From assembly GCF_000473325.1 (NCBI RefSeq), contig NZ_KI421513.1, positions 2,055,217 through 2,119,216 of the forward strand: DNA of 64,000 bases. The letters run 5' to 3'. The DNA comes from Leisingera caerulea DSM 24564 (GTDB lineage: Bacteria > Pseudomonadota > Alphaproteobacteria > Rhodobacterales > Rhodobacteraceae). This document shows, piece by piece, positions 1-7,014 of the stretch (position 1 is its first letter; each line of letters begins with the position of its first letter). The position numbers and the translations under genes were made by a program. The notes under the pieces are model-generated. The model saw only the letters and a list, made by a program, of their open reading frames with translations. It was not told where the DNA came from and searched no databases.

Positions 1-842
1 AGATAGATTGTAGCCTTGCCGGTTCCATCCTCTGGCCAGGCGATTTCATAGAGAGCGTCTCCAAGGTCCAATGCAGCGAACGAAATTTCGGGCTGGCGGA
101 CAGCCTTGTTCGCAACCCGCGCCTCGCGCCAGAGAAGGCGCAGCGTCTCGCCGCCGCTCAGTTCGCGCCGGAAATCCACTGTGCCGCCCAGCATTTGCGC
201 CAGATCGACGGCGAACCGGGCTGGTATCCCGGCATCGTCCAGTGCCCCGAAGATCGAGGTTTCGATCCTGGTCTCGCCAGCAAGGGTCACGATTTCGGGT
301 TCAGGGGCCACAACCCGGGTGGCGAGCTGCTCTCCAAATAATGCCTCGATCCGTATGCCCTCTTCGACAACAAGGGTCACATTGCGAGGGCTTCCATCTG
401 TCGTGGATATGACAGTGATTGCGTGACCGGGGCGCAGTCGGCGGAGATCGTATTCTGCGTCAATCGCAAGGGCGATCTCTGCGCGGTCTGTGGCGGCAAG
501 CCCGGCCTCGGCCAGAACCGCATCAAGCGTCTCGCCCGGAGCTATTTCGCGTGACCATGTGATGAGTGGCGGTTCTATGGCAGTCAGCGGAGCATCGTTC
601 CTTACCACGGCCGGAAGGAACGGCGGACGAAAGTCCGGCGCACTTCCAGGCCGCGTGCGGGCAAGCCTGTAAGAGGGGCCTTCCACAAACCGAGGCGGTG
701 TGAGAGGCGCAGGTTCCCAAACGCCAGCCTCGGCTAGGGTCGGCTGAACAGGCGTAGTTGAGTAGGATGTGGCGACCATTGCGACCGCCGCCGAAATCCC
801 GCTCGTTACCGCCAGCCCGGCCATCAGGCACCTCAACCTCAT
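1..842 (-). CDS. M23-type murein peptidase-like protein, N-terminal part (runs off the window)
   Basis: The frame opens with ATG at 842, overlapping the TGA of the upstream SCO gene as ATGA, and stays open to base 1. About 280 codons are visible and the C-terminus is missing. A short basic start (MRLRCLMAG) leads into one hydrophobic segment, so the protein is probably membrane anchored or secreted. Residues around 100-140 (GETLDAVLAEAGL, LRPGHAITV) look like the LysM-like/OapA domain, and the following part (IETSIFGALDDAG) like the second N-terminal domain, of MepM/Csd3-type M23 endopeptidases. The catalytic zinc motifs would lie outside the window and are not seen, so the family call rests on the N-terminal domains. 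It is the last visible gene of the SCO/PCu(A)C/Dsb operon. Confidence 0.7.
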   Translation of the reverse strand, partial: MRLRCLMAGLAVTSGISAAVAMVATSYSTTPVQPTLAEAGVWEPAPLTPPRFVEGPSYRLARTRPGSAPDFRPPFLPAVVRNDAPLTAIEPPLITWSREIAPGETLDAVLAEAGLAATDRAEIALAIDAEYDLRRLRPGHAITVISTTDGSPRNVTLVVEEGIRIEALFGEQLATRVVAPEPEIVTLAGETRIETSIFGALDDAGIPARFAVDLAQMLGGTVDFRRELSGGETLRLLWREARVANKAVRQPEISFAALDLGDALYEIAWPEDGTGKATIY

Positions 843-1465
843 GTTGCTCCCTCCAGTCTAACTTTCATCGCGCGTCGGATTTTCGGAACTGCGAATTCTC
901 TCGGTTCGTGGTAGTCGATAGTGCTGACGAAGCGTCCCTCGGCATCGAACAGAAAGACCTTCGCCGTATGGTTCATCGTGTATCTCCCATCTTCGCCAGT
1001 AACCTTCTCATAGGTCGCGCGAAGGCCCTCGATTGCACGCTTGATCTGCGCTTCTGGACCGGTCCAGCCGCGGATCGCCGAATGGAAGTAGCCGACATAC
1101 TCTGCCATAGCGTCGACAGTGTCGCGCTCGGGATCTACCGTGATAAAGATGGTGTTCAGCCGCTCGGCGTCCTCGCCCATCATGTCCAGCCAGCTTGAGA
1201 TGTCCGAGAGCGTCGTGGGGCAGACGTCAGGACAGTAGGTGAAGCCGAAGAATATCATCGACGGGCGCCCGACAAGCGTATCAGGGCCGACTGGCTGCCC
1301 TTTGTGGTCAGTCAGGCGGAAGTCCATCGCCGTAAGCGGCAAGGGCCGCTGGTCCATGGGCTCTGGTGCGCCGGGGCCGTCTACACGCCACCAGCCCAGC
1401 AAGAGTGTCAGGCCAATCGCACCAAATGCCGCCGCGCCATATCCGAGAGCTGAACGCCGCCGCAT
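839..1465 (-). CDS. SCO1/SenC family copper-delivery protein (first copy)
   Basis: 208 residues. One N-terminal membrane anchor (residues 8-26) is followed by a thioredoxin-fold domain. The SCO copper site is complete: C78 and C82 in FTYCPDVCPTT, and H166 in MNHTAKVF. The family carries Cu(I) to, and/or reduces the cysteines of, the CuA centre of cytochrome c oxidase in the periplasm. The start ATG at 1465 overlaps the TGA of the PCu(A)C gene, and the stop overlaps the M23 start, so translation is probably coupled. A second SCO gene lies at the head of the same operon, which suggests either division of labour or a general periplasmic copper/redox role. Confidence 0.93.
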   Translation of the reverse strand: MRRRSALGYGAAAFGAIGLTLLLGWWRVDGPGAPEPMDQRPLPLTAMDFRLTDHKGQPVGPDTLVGRPSMIFFGFTYCPDVCPTTLSDISSWLDMMGEDAERLNTIFITVDPERDTVDAMAEYVGYFHSAIRGWTGPEAQIKRAIEGLRATYEKVTGEDGRYTMNHTAKVFLFDAEGRFVSTIDYHEPREFAVPKIRRAMKVRLEGAT

Positions 1466-1929
1466 CAGTTTCCCGGGCCGCGCGCTGCGATGCCAAGAAC
1501 CGGCACGTTGACCGTTACCCAGCCACCGTCCGAAAAAACAAGCGAAAGCGGAAAAGTCTCCCCTTCCTTCATCGGGCGCTGAAGTTTCATCAGCATGGCA
1601 TGCAGACCGCCGGGCTCCAGCGCGACGGTCTCTCCTGCCGCAATAGACACGTCACCCGCGGGAGCCATTGAACTGACGCCTTGTTCGTTCGTCGAACTCC
1701 GATGAATTTCAGGCATCATGGCAATATCAGTCTTGATACCTGTCAGTGTGACCGGCTCATCGCCTTCGTTCACTATCTCCATGTAGGCAGCTCCGGGACG
1801 GCTGGTGCCGATAGATGCCCGCGACCAGGCATTCTCGATGCTCACTTGGCCGGAACCGGCCAGCGCGGCGGAGGCGGCGCCGAGTGGCAGCACAAGTGCT
1901 GCAAGGGCAGCATGAAGTACCGGTTTCAT
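1465..1929 (-). CDS. PCu(A)C periplasmic copper chaperone
   Basis: 154 residues with a cleavable signal peptide (about residues 1-25, ending AALAGS). The PCu(A)C copper ligands fit the family pattern: H76, M88, H110 and M112 (LHAMLM). In the family this chaperone binds periplasmic Cu(I) and works with SCO proteins to load CuA of cytochrome oxidase. It sits between the DsbA-like gene and SCO1 in a leftward operon. The 27-base gap to the DsbA-like gene is the only spacing in the operon, and all other junctions overlap. Confidence 0.93.
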   Translation of the reverse strand: MKPVLHAALAALVLPLGAASAALAGSGQVSIENAWSRASIGTSRPGAAYMEIVNEGDEPVTLTGIKTDIAMMPEIHRSSTNEQGVSSMAPAGDVSIAAGETVALEPGGLHAMLMKLQRPMKEGETFPLSLVFSDGGWVTVNVPVLGIAARGPGN

Positions 1930-1956
1930 TTCGCCAGTTTCCTTTCAGATTGTCAC

Positions 1957-2616
1957 TCAGCTATTGGTTGCCGCGACTTCGGCTGCGACCAGCGCGCGCA
2001 ATTCTGCCTCGCCGAAAGTAGCGAGCGGCTTGCCGTTCACAAAGAAGGTCGGCGTCTGGCGCACACCCACGGCTTCGACATCGGCACGGTCCTGATTGAG
2101 GATGCCTACAATATCCGGCAGGCGCATTTGCGTCCGCGCGGCTTCTGCGTCGAGACCTGCGACCGCAGCGATATTGAGGATGAGGCCGGGCTCGGGCGCA
2201 CCGTGGGACGCCCAGCGGGGCTGATCCCGCAGTATCGCTTCCAGAACTTCCTCAAAGACCCCCTGCATGCGCGCAGCTTCGAGGACCTGGATCGCTTCTT
2301 CCGAAGCTTCCCCGTGAAACGGTGTGTAGCGGATCACCACACGCACTGTATCGCCATGCTCGGCCATAATATCCTTCACGACCGGGTAAAATGCGCGGCA
2401 GGCTTCGCACGCAGGATCGAAGAACTCCACGATCGTCACGGTCGCACCCTCGGGGCCGAGAACCGGCGAATAGGGCCGGATCAAAGCGTCGGCAATCTCC
2501 GGGGTGACTGAAGAGGCCTCCCCAATGGGCTCTGATCGCGTTGCATACCAAGAGGCGCCAGAAAAGGCCGCAACTGCGAGAGCAGAAACGGAAAGGATCA
2601 ATGAGCGGCGGTTCAT
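1957..2616 (-). CDS. DsbA-type periplasmic thiol oxidoreductase
   Basis: 219 residues. An N-terminal signal or anchor precedes a thioredoxin/DsbA domain. The active site is C70-E-A-C73 in FFDPACEACRAF, and a cis-proline loop is visible as RQTPTFFVNGKP near residue 190. It should oxidise or isomerise cysteines of periplasmic proteins; SCO and cytochrome assembly factors are the likely clients. The ATG at 2616 overlaps the TGA of the DsbB gene (ATGA), so the oxidant and its quinone-linked re-oxidase are made together. Compared with E. coli DsbA (CPHC) the CEAC motif is unusual; redox potential cannot be judged from sequence. Confidence 0.9.
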   Translation of the reverse strand: MNRRSLILSVSALAVAAFSGASWYATRSEPIGEASSVTPEIADALIRPYSPVLGPEGATVTIVEFFDPACEACRAFYPVVKDIMAEHGDTVRVVIRYTPFHGEASEEAIQVLEAARMQGVFEEVLEAILRDQPRWASHGAPEPGLILNIAAVAGLDAEAARTQMRLPDIVGILNQDRADVEAVGVRQTPTFFVNGKPLATFGEAELRALVAAEVAATNS

Positions 2617-3038
2617 TCGGTATTTTCCTTCAAAGAAGCGGCTGACAGGGCAGCGGTGAGGGCAAAGGCCAGGAACGAGAGCAGCGGGATTGGCACGCTG
2701 AGGACAAGCTGGCCTTGGTCAGTGCAGGACGGACCTGCCGCAGTACAGGGCTGGATGCGTTCGGGAATGAGCCCCCAGAAAAGGCCGAGATGCCACAATG
2801 CGATGGCTCCGCCGGCGAGAGAAAGCGCGACACCGTAGCGGCCGGCCCTCCTGTCCCGCCACCAGAGCCCGCAACCCAGCACAACCGCCAGCGGGAACAT
2901 GAATGCCCGTTGAAACCAGCAGAGGACACAAGGCGTCTGCCCCAGAACCTCGCCAATGAACAAAACAGACAGTGAGGAAACTAGTGCAACGATCCATGCG
3001 GCTGCGAGCGACGTGTCGGATGATAGCCTGAATGTCAT
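2613..3038 (-). CDS. DsbB family disulfide-bond formation membrane protein
   Basis: 141 residues when started at the ATG at 3038, which overlaps the TGA of the upstream SCO gene. An in-frame start 60 bases earlier would lie inside that gene and is rejected. Four hydrophobic segments are visible, with the first cysteine pair in QTPCVLCWFQRAF (CxxC) and the second pair in QPCTAAGPSC, both expected on periplasmic loops. The family re-oxidises DsbA and passes electrons to quinone. Its DsbA-like partner follows directly. Some bacteria use such pairs specifically for periplasmic copper or cytochrome maturation proteins, which fits this operon. Confidence 0.9.
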   Translation of the reverse strand: MTFRLSSDTSLAAAWIVALVSSLSVLFIGEVLGQTPCVLCWFQRAFMFPLAVVLGCGLWWRDRRAGRYGVALSLAGGAIALWHLGLFWGLIPERIQPCTAAGPSCTDQGQLVLSVPIPLLSFLAFALTAALSAASLKENTE

Positions 3039-3631
3039 AAGGAAATCTGCTCTCTCAGACTGGATACGATCTCTTCTGCTGGCGTGCCATAGGGCCACGC
3101 CGTGACATAGCCACCTTCAGGATCGAAAAGGAACAGCTGCGAGGAATGCCCCATAGTGTAACCGCCGGGGGCCGCAGCCTCCTCGATTTTTTCGTAAAAG
3201 ATGTGAAAGCTCTTCGCTGTCCGGTCGATCTGGTCCGGGGTCCCCGTGAGACCGATGATGCCGGCCTCGAAGCGCGGTACGAAATCTGCAAGCGTCATTG
3301 GTGTATCGCGCTCGGGATCGATCGAGATGAAGAGCGGCTGAATCCGCCCGGCGTCCGGACCTAGACCTTCCATCACAGCGGCGACCTCAGCGAGAGTCGT
3401 CGGGCAGACATCGGGGCAGTTCGCGAAGCCAAAAAAGACTAGCATCCACCGCCCGGCGAAGTCTTCCTGCGTCCGTGTTATTCCTTGATGGTCCGTGAGT
3501 TCGAAGGCCGCACGGAAAGCCGACTGCGTCTCACGTGCCTGATCCGCACGATAATCCGCCCAAAGCAAAAGCCAAATTAGCGCAACAGCCGCCAGCGCCC
3601 AAAGAATTTTCCGAAGGAGTTTAAGCTTCAA
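3035..3631 (-). CDS. SCO1/SenC family copper-delivery protein (second copy, first gene of operon)
   Basis: 198 residues. It has an N-terminal membrane anchor (residues 8-24) and the SCO thioredoxin fold, with C72 and C76 in FANCPDVCPTT and H162 in TMGHSSQLF. All three Cu ligands are present. It is clearly diverged from the SCO protein encoded 2 kb downstream (different spacing and loops), so this is not a recent tandem duplication. As first gene it follows a MerR-type promoter at 3670-3700. The role is copper delivery or thiol reduction at the CuA site of cytochrome oxidase, inferred from family knowledge. Confidence 0.93.
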   Translation of the reverse strand: MKLKLLRKILWALAAVALIWLLLWADYRADQARETQSAFRAAFELTDHQGITRTQEDFAGRWMLVFFGFANCPDVCPTTLAEVAAVMEGLGPDAGRIQPLFISIDPERDTPMTLADFVPRFEAGIIGLTGTPDQIDRTAKSFHIFYEKIEEAAAPGGYTMGHSSQLFLFDPEGGYVTAWPYGTPAEEIVSSLREQISL

Positions 3632-3669
3632 AGCAAGCAGCCCGTTTCTGATTCCACGTATTTTTTGCG

Positions 3670-3700
3670 CGTCTACACCCTGCAGCTACTAGAGGTTCAA
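3670..3700 (-). promoter_or_regulatory. MerR-type promoter/operator of the SCO-Dsb-PCu(A)C operon
   Basis: Read leftward, TTGAAC (3700-3695) and TAGACG (3675-3670) are separated by 19 bp. That elongated spacer is the hallmark of promoters twisted into activity by MerR regulators. The spacer contains an imperfect dyad (ACCTCTAG / CTGCAGGGT, 3677-3696). The divergent MerR gene at 3800 is the obvious regulator. The core (CTnnAG-x-AGCTGCAG) resembles CadR/PbrR/ZntR-type boxes more than the CueR boxes elsewhere in the window. Confidence 0.8.
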
Positions 3701-3799
3701 CCGTTTTTTTCAGGAGAGGGACTTTGTCGCGTGTCTGTGAATTGAGTTGTGGCCAGTGCCAGACCCAATTAAACCTACCAGAACTGTAGCGTCCTGGGG

Positions 3800-4234
3800 G
3801 TGCGTATGCTCACGATTGGCAGTTTGGGAAAGAAGACTGGCACCAAAGTCCAGACCATCCGCTACTATGAACAGATTGGCCTGATGCCCGAACCAGGCAG
3901 GACCGAAGGCGGTCAGCGGCGCTATGGTGAAGCCGAGCTTGATCGCCTATCCTTCATCCGTCACGCGCGCCAGCTCGGCTTTTCTCTGGATGCAATCCGG
4001 GAACTACTCGATCTGAGCGACCATCCGGAACGGTCCTGCGACGAAGCCGATGCTATAGCACGGCGGCAGTTGAAGCAGGTGTATCAGCGGATCGCCAGAC
4101 TTGAGGCGCTGCGCACTGAGCTTGAACGAATGGTGCATGAATGCAGTGGCGGCAAGACATCTGATTGCCGGGTCCTTGAGGTGCTCCGTGATCATGCCGA
4201 ATGTCTGACGGAGCACGACGAAATCGGCGCATGA
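3800..4234 (+). CDS. MerR-family metal-responsive regulator
   Basis: 144 residues. The N-terminal winged HTH (LTIGSLGKKTG, VQTIRYYEQIG) is followed by the long dimerisation helix and a metal-binding end. C80, C115 and C123 match the three-cysteine arrangement of MerR/PbrR/CadR, and an extra C135 sits in a short C-terminal tail (HAEC). This argues for a soft divalent metal rather than Cu(I), since CueR has Ser at the first position. It is divergent from the SCO operon and upstream of a CDF exporter operon; both have similar 19-bp-spacer promoters, so one regulator could drive both. The exact metal is not decided by sequence. Starts at 3800 or 3806 are both possible. Confidence 0.9.
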   Translation: MRMLTIGSLGKKTGTKVQTIRYYEQIGLMPEPGRTEGGQRRYGEAELDRLSFIRHARQLGFSLDAIRELLDLSDHPERSCDEADAIARRQLKQVYQRIARLEALRTELERMVHECSGGKTSDCRVLEVLRDHAECLTEHDEIGA

Positions 4235-4411
4235 GTGCAGCTCTCAACTATCCGGGGCGTTGTGCATTTAAGCACTGACATGCCTTCTTTCGAAGGCAGC
4301 CGCTGCGAGCACGAAGTCTGGAGGCTCACAGCCTGCAAAAGGAGTGGACCACATAACAGCTTAAAGGCAAGTGATCCTGACAATCCTGGATAGCGATTGC
4401 AGGATTAGGGC

Positions 4412-4442
4412 TTGAAGCTACAGTTACTGTAGCGGTTACACC
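4412..4442 (+). promoter_or_regulatory. MerR-type promoter/operator of the transglutaminase-CDF operon
   Basis: TTGAAG (4412-4417) and TACACC (4437-4442) are separated by exactly 19 bp. The spacer begins with a perfect palindrome, CTACAGT-t-ACTGTAG (4418-4432). Transcription would start near 4449, which excludes the TTG at 4448 as start codon of the next gene and favours GTG 4472. The regulator is probably the MerR protein encoded just upstream at 3800. Confidence 0.82.
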
Positions 4443-4471
4443 CCTTCTTGCAAGATTCGAGGAGAAATGCA

Positions 4472-5242
4472 GTGTATCCGGCAGATCCGCTTCTTAAGCC
4501 TACGAGGCTATTGGACTTTGACCATCCGTCAATTGCCAGGCTAATAACGAACCGCGGGTGGAAGGAACTGGCCCAGCATGAGCAAATCGGCGCGGTGTAC
4601 GGCTTCGTCCGCAACGAGATTGCCTTTGGTTACAACCACGCGGATGACATCCCAGCCTCCAGGGTTCTCACCGACGGCTACGGCCAGTGCAACACCAAGG
4701 GCACACTGCTCATGGCGCTTTTACGCGGAGTGGGTGTGCGGTGCCGGCTGCATGGCTTCACGATCCACAAGGCGCTGCAGCGGGGCGTGGTACCAGAGAT
4801 CGTTTATCCAATTGCTCCAGACGAGATCTTGCATTCATGGGTGGAGGCCGAGACAGAGGAAGGCTGGGTCAATCTCGAGGGTTTCATCCTTGACGAGGCA
4901 TTCTTAGGGACGCTCCAGGCCGCCTTTTCCGGTACCGAAAGCCTATGCGGCTATGGTGCCGGAACCAATTGTTTGAGCGCGCCACCAGTCGATTGGACAG
5001 GTGGAGACACTTACATTCAGAAAACTGGTATTGTCCGGGATTTTGGAACTTTCGGCACACCGGACGAATTCTACCGGGACCACCGGCAGGCGTTCGGAAT
5101 TTTGCGTGACTGGCTCTATCGCAAAGTTATCCGCCACTGGATGAATGCTCGTGTCCGCGCAATACGGTCCGGGCACGTGCCGCACATCCCGGGACTGGGC
5201 CTAGTGAACCACCGCCACGAGAAAAACCAAGATGCCGCATGA
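4472..5242 (+). CDS. Transglutaminase-like (papain-fold) cysteine protease/transferase domain protein
   Basis: 256 residues from GTG 4472, which has AGGAGA six bases upstream. The longer frame from TTG 4448 would begin at the predicted transcription start. The transglutaminase core is visible: C73 in GYGQCNTKGTLL, H121 in EILHSWVEAE and an acidic residue after GWVNLEGF, near 136-141. No signal peptide is seen, so it is probably cytoplasmic. The last 11 bases overlap the CDF exporter start, so the two are co-translated. The physiological substrate is unknown. The pairing with a CDF exporter under a metal-type promoter suggests a role in handling the metal or a metal-damaged or metal-chelating peptide. 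Confidence 0.8.
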   Translation: MYPADPLLKPTRLLDFDHPSIARLITNRGWKELAQHEQIGAVYGFVRNEIAFGYNHADDIPASRVLTDGYGQCNTKGTLLMALLRGVGVRCRLHGFTIHKALQRGVVPEIVYPIAPDEILHSWVEAETEEGWVNLEGFILDEAFLGTLQAAFSGTESLCGYGAGTNCLSAPPVDWTGGDTYIQKTGIVRDFGTFGTPDEFYRDHRQAFGILRDWLYRKVIRHWMNARVRAIRSGHVPHIPGLGLVNHRHEKNQDAA

Positions 5243-6149
5243 TCATGGCCATGCTCATATCGATCCTGCTTCTGGAGACCGTCGGATTTCCATCGCGATC
5301 TGGGCGAATGCCCTTCTGACCATCGCTCAAGTCGTCGGCGGAATTTTCGCGGGCAGCCTCGCTTTGATCGCGGACGCGCTGCACAACTTTTCAGATATGG
5401 CATCTCTCCTCATCGCGTTTGCCGCGCGCAAGATCGCCCGGCGGCCCGCCGACGAGCGTATGACTTTCGGCTACGGCCGGATCGAGATTGTCGCTGCGCT
5501 GGTCAACTACACAACGCTCATACTGGTTGGTGTCTATCTCATCTACGAGGGGGGCATGCGGATGATCGACCCCCCCGAGGTTGCGGGCTGGACTGTCGTA
5601 ATCCTCGGCGGCATTGCGCTGGTGGTGGACACGTTAACCGCATTTCTCACTTACTCGATGCAGAAAGGCAGTGTTAACATTCGAGCACTCTTCCTGCACA
5701 ACCTTTCTGATGCGCTGGCTTCAGTCGCCGTGATTATCGGTGGCTCGCTCATCATTCTCTATGACATGAAGTGGGTTGATCCTGCGATCACAATTGGTAT
5801 CGCGCTTTACATTCTCTACCTCGCTGTGACCGAGATCGGCCGCCCAATCCGGACGCTGATGCTGGGCAGCCCGCCGGACATAGACGGCAAGGGGGTCGTG
5901 GAAGTGATCCGGAGCGTGGACGGTGTTGCCGATGTTCATCACGTGCATCTTTGGCAAATGCAGGAACACGAGGTCGCGCTCGATTGCCATGTGGTAGTCG
6001 AAGAGGGATGCCTTGCCAATGCTGAGCAGATCAAGTCGGATATCAAATCGTCTCTCGCAAAACACTATGGCATCCGCTATTCCGTTCTGGAGTTTGAGGC
6101 ATCCGCCAACATGCACACCGGCGCGGAGTTGTTTGGACATGGTTCATGA
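5232..6149 (+). CDS. Cation diffusion facilitator (CDF) metal exporter, CzcD/DmeF-like
   Basis: 305 residues with a short His-rich N-terminus (HDHGHAHI), six membrane segments and a cytoplasmic C-terminal domain with HHVHLWQM. The transport-site residues are H51/D55 in ALHNFSD and H156/D160 in LHNLSD. This HD-HD set is typical of Zn/Co/Cd/Ni exporters that use proton antiport. It is the second gene of a MerR-promoter operon and overlaps the transglutaminase-like gene by 11 bases. The Asn after each His (HN-SD) is shared by both sites. Export of a divalent metal to the periplasm is well supported by family; the exact metal is not. Confidence 0.92.
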   Translation: MPHDHGHAHIDPASGDRRISIAIWANALLTIAQVVGGIFAGSLALIADALHNFSDMASLLIAFAARKIARRPADERMTFGYGRIEIVAALVNYTTLILVGVYLIYEGGMRMIDPPEVAGWTVVILGGIALVVDTLTAFLTYSMQKGSVNIRALFLHNLSDALASVAVIIGGSLIILYDMKWVDPAITIGIALYILYLAVTEIGRPIRTLMLGSPPDIDGKGVVEVIRSVDGVADVHHVHLWQMQEHEVALDCHVVVEEGCLANAEQIKSDIKSSLAKHYGIRYSVLEFEASANMHTGAELFGHGS

Positions 6150-6446
6150 CAGTCGATGCAAGGCACACCGGTTCCAGCGGAAGCCTTGGAAAGCGTCTCA
6201 TGCCGAGGAAGATTGGATGCCTCTTGCCGGTAGACAATAGATCTCCTCGTCTCCCGGCAATAAATCACTCACGGATGCTTCCAGCCTGCAGATTGATAGG
6301 GGTAAAACCGGAAGGCAATCGCGCGGGCAGCTGTATTGCTGTGCTGAAAGCCCGCCTAAATTAGCCGCACTCGTCATGGGCAGCACGATCTCATCGGGAA
6401 TTTTGTGGGCTTTCTAGCCGCCCCAGTCAATAGCGCCAAAAATAGC
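6150..6446. other. Intergenic region with a weak hairpin after the CDF gene
   Basis: No convincing gene is seen between the converging CDF and MntR-type genes. An inverted repeat TTGCCGG (6224-6230) / CCGGCAA (6254-6260) with a 23-base loop could act as a terminator for the CDF operon, but there is no U-tract. Confidence 0.35.
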
Positions 6447-6920
6447 TCAGCTTTTTGTCCGTTCACTGGTAAACGCGTGGAATACAGATAAGGTTTCTTC
6501 GCTGACGTGGTGCTCGATCCCTTCGGCATCATATTCGGCCACCTCTTGCGACACGCCAAGAGCCACAAGGAAATCCACAACGATTCTGTGCCGTTTGCGG
6601 CAGGCTTCGGCCAGCTGGCGGCCTTCTTCCGTCAGGCGGATCGAACGGTAGGGCTCCTGCAGAATCAGCCCTTCCCGTTTCAGGCGGTTCAGGTTCTTGG
6701 AGACCGTGGGCTGGGTCACGCCTAGACGCTCGGCGATTTCAACAGGCCGCGCTGCGCCGTTCATGTGAATCAACTCGGCAATCAGCTCGACATAATCTTC
6801 GACCATCTCGCTTTGATGAGCCGTGCGTACGGCCTCAAAACCGCTTGCCTGTTCATCTGGGCTTCGATTGAGGGCGTTTTCATCTGTTTCGGTCATGTCG
6901 CTCATAAGATCGCATGTCAT
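6447..6920 (-). CDS. mntR: MntR-type (DtxR family) manganese-responsive repressor
   Basis: 157 residues from ATG 6920, which has GGGAGG six bases upstream; a longer TTG start at 6947 is less likely. The N-terminal winged HTH (RPVEIAERLGVTQPTVSKNL) and C-terminal dimerisation/metal domain match bacterial MntR. Candidate metal ligands are in EYDAEGIEHHVS near the C-terminus. MntR binds Mn(II) and represses uptake genes. It is divergent from the diheme/ABC operon at 7015, whose promoter carries a TTAGC/GCTAA inverted repeat. That operon contains neither mntH nor sitABCD, so what is being imported is open. Confidence 0.85.
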   Translation of the reverse strand: MTCDLMSDMTETDENALNRSPDEQASGFEAVRTAHQSEMVEDYVELIAELIHMNGAARPVEIAERLGVTQPTVSKNLNRLKREGLILQEPYRSIRLTEEGRQLAEACRKRHRIVVDFLVALGVSQEVAEYDAEGIEHHVSEETLSVFHAFTSERTKS

Positions 6921-6953
6921 TTTGGCCTCCCTGTATGCCTGCAACAAGGCGGG

Positions 6954-6997
6954 TTGACAACGGCATAGAAGAAACTACACAATTTAGCCAAAGCTAA
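6954..6997 (+). promoter_or_regulatory. Promoter with MntR-like box before the diheme/ABC operon
   Basis: TTGACA (6954-6959) and TACACA (6976-6981, 16-bp spacer) make a plausible sigma-70 promoter. Just downstream, over the expected start site, lies TTAGC (6984-6988) - 4 bp - GCTAA (6993-6997). This short AT-flanked dyad resembles known MntR boxes. Its placement suggests repression by the divergently encoded MntR protein when manganese is plentiful. Box identity is inference. Confidence 0.65.
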
Positions 6998-7014
6998 CTT
7001 TTGTAGGTTCGACC

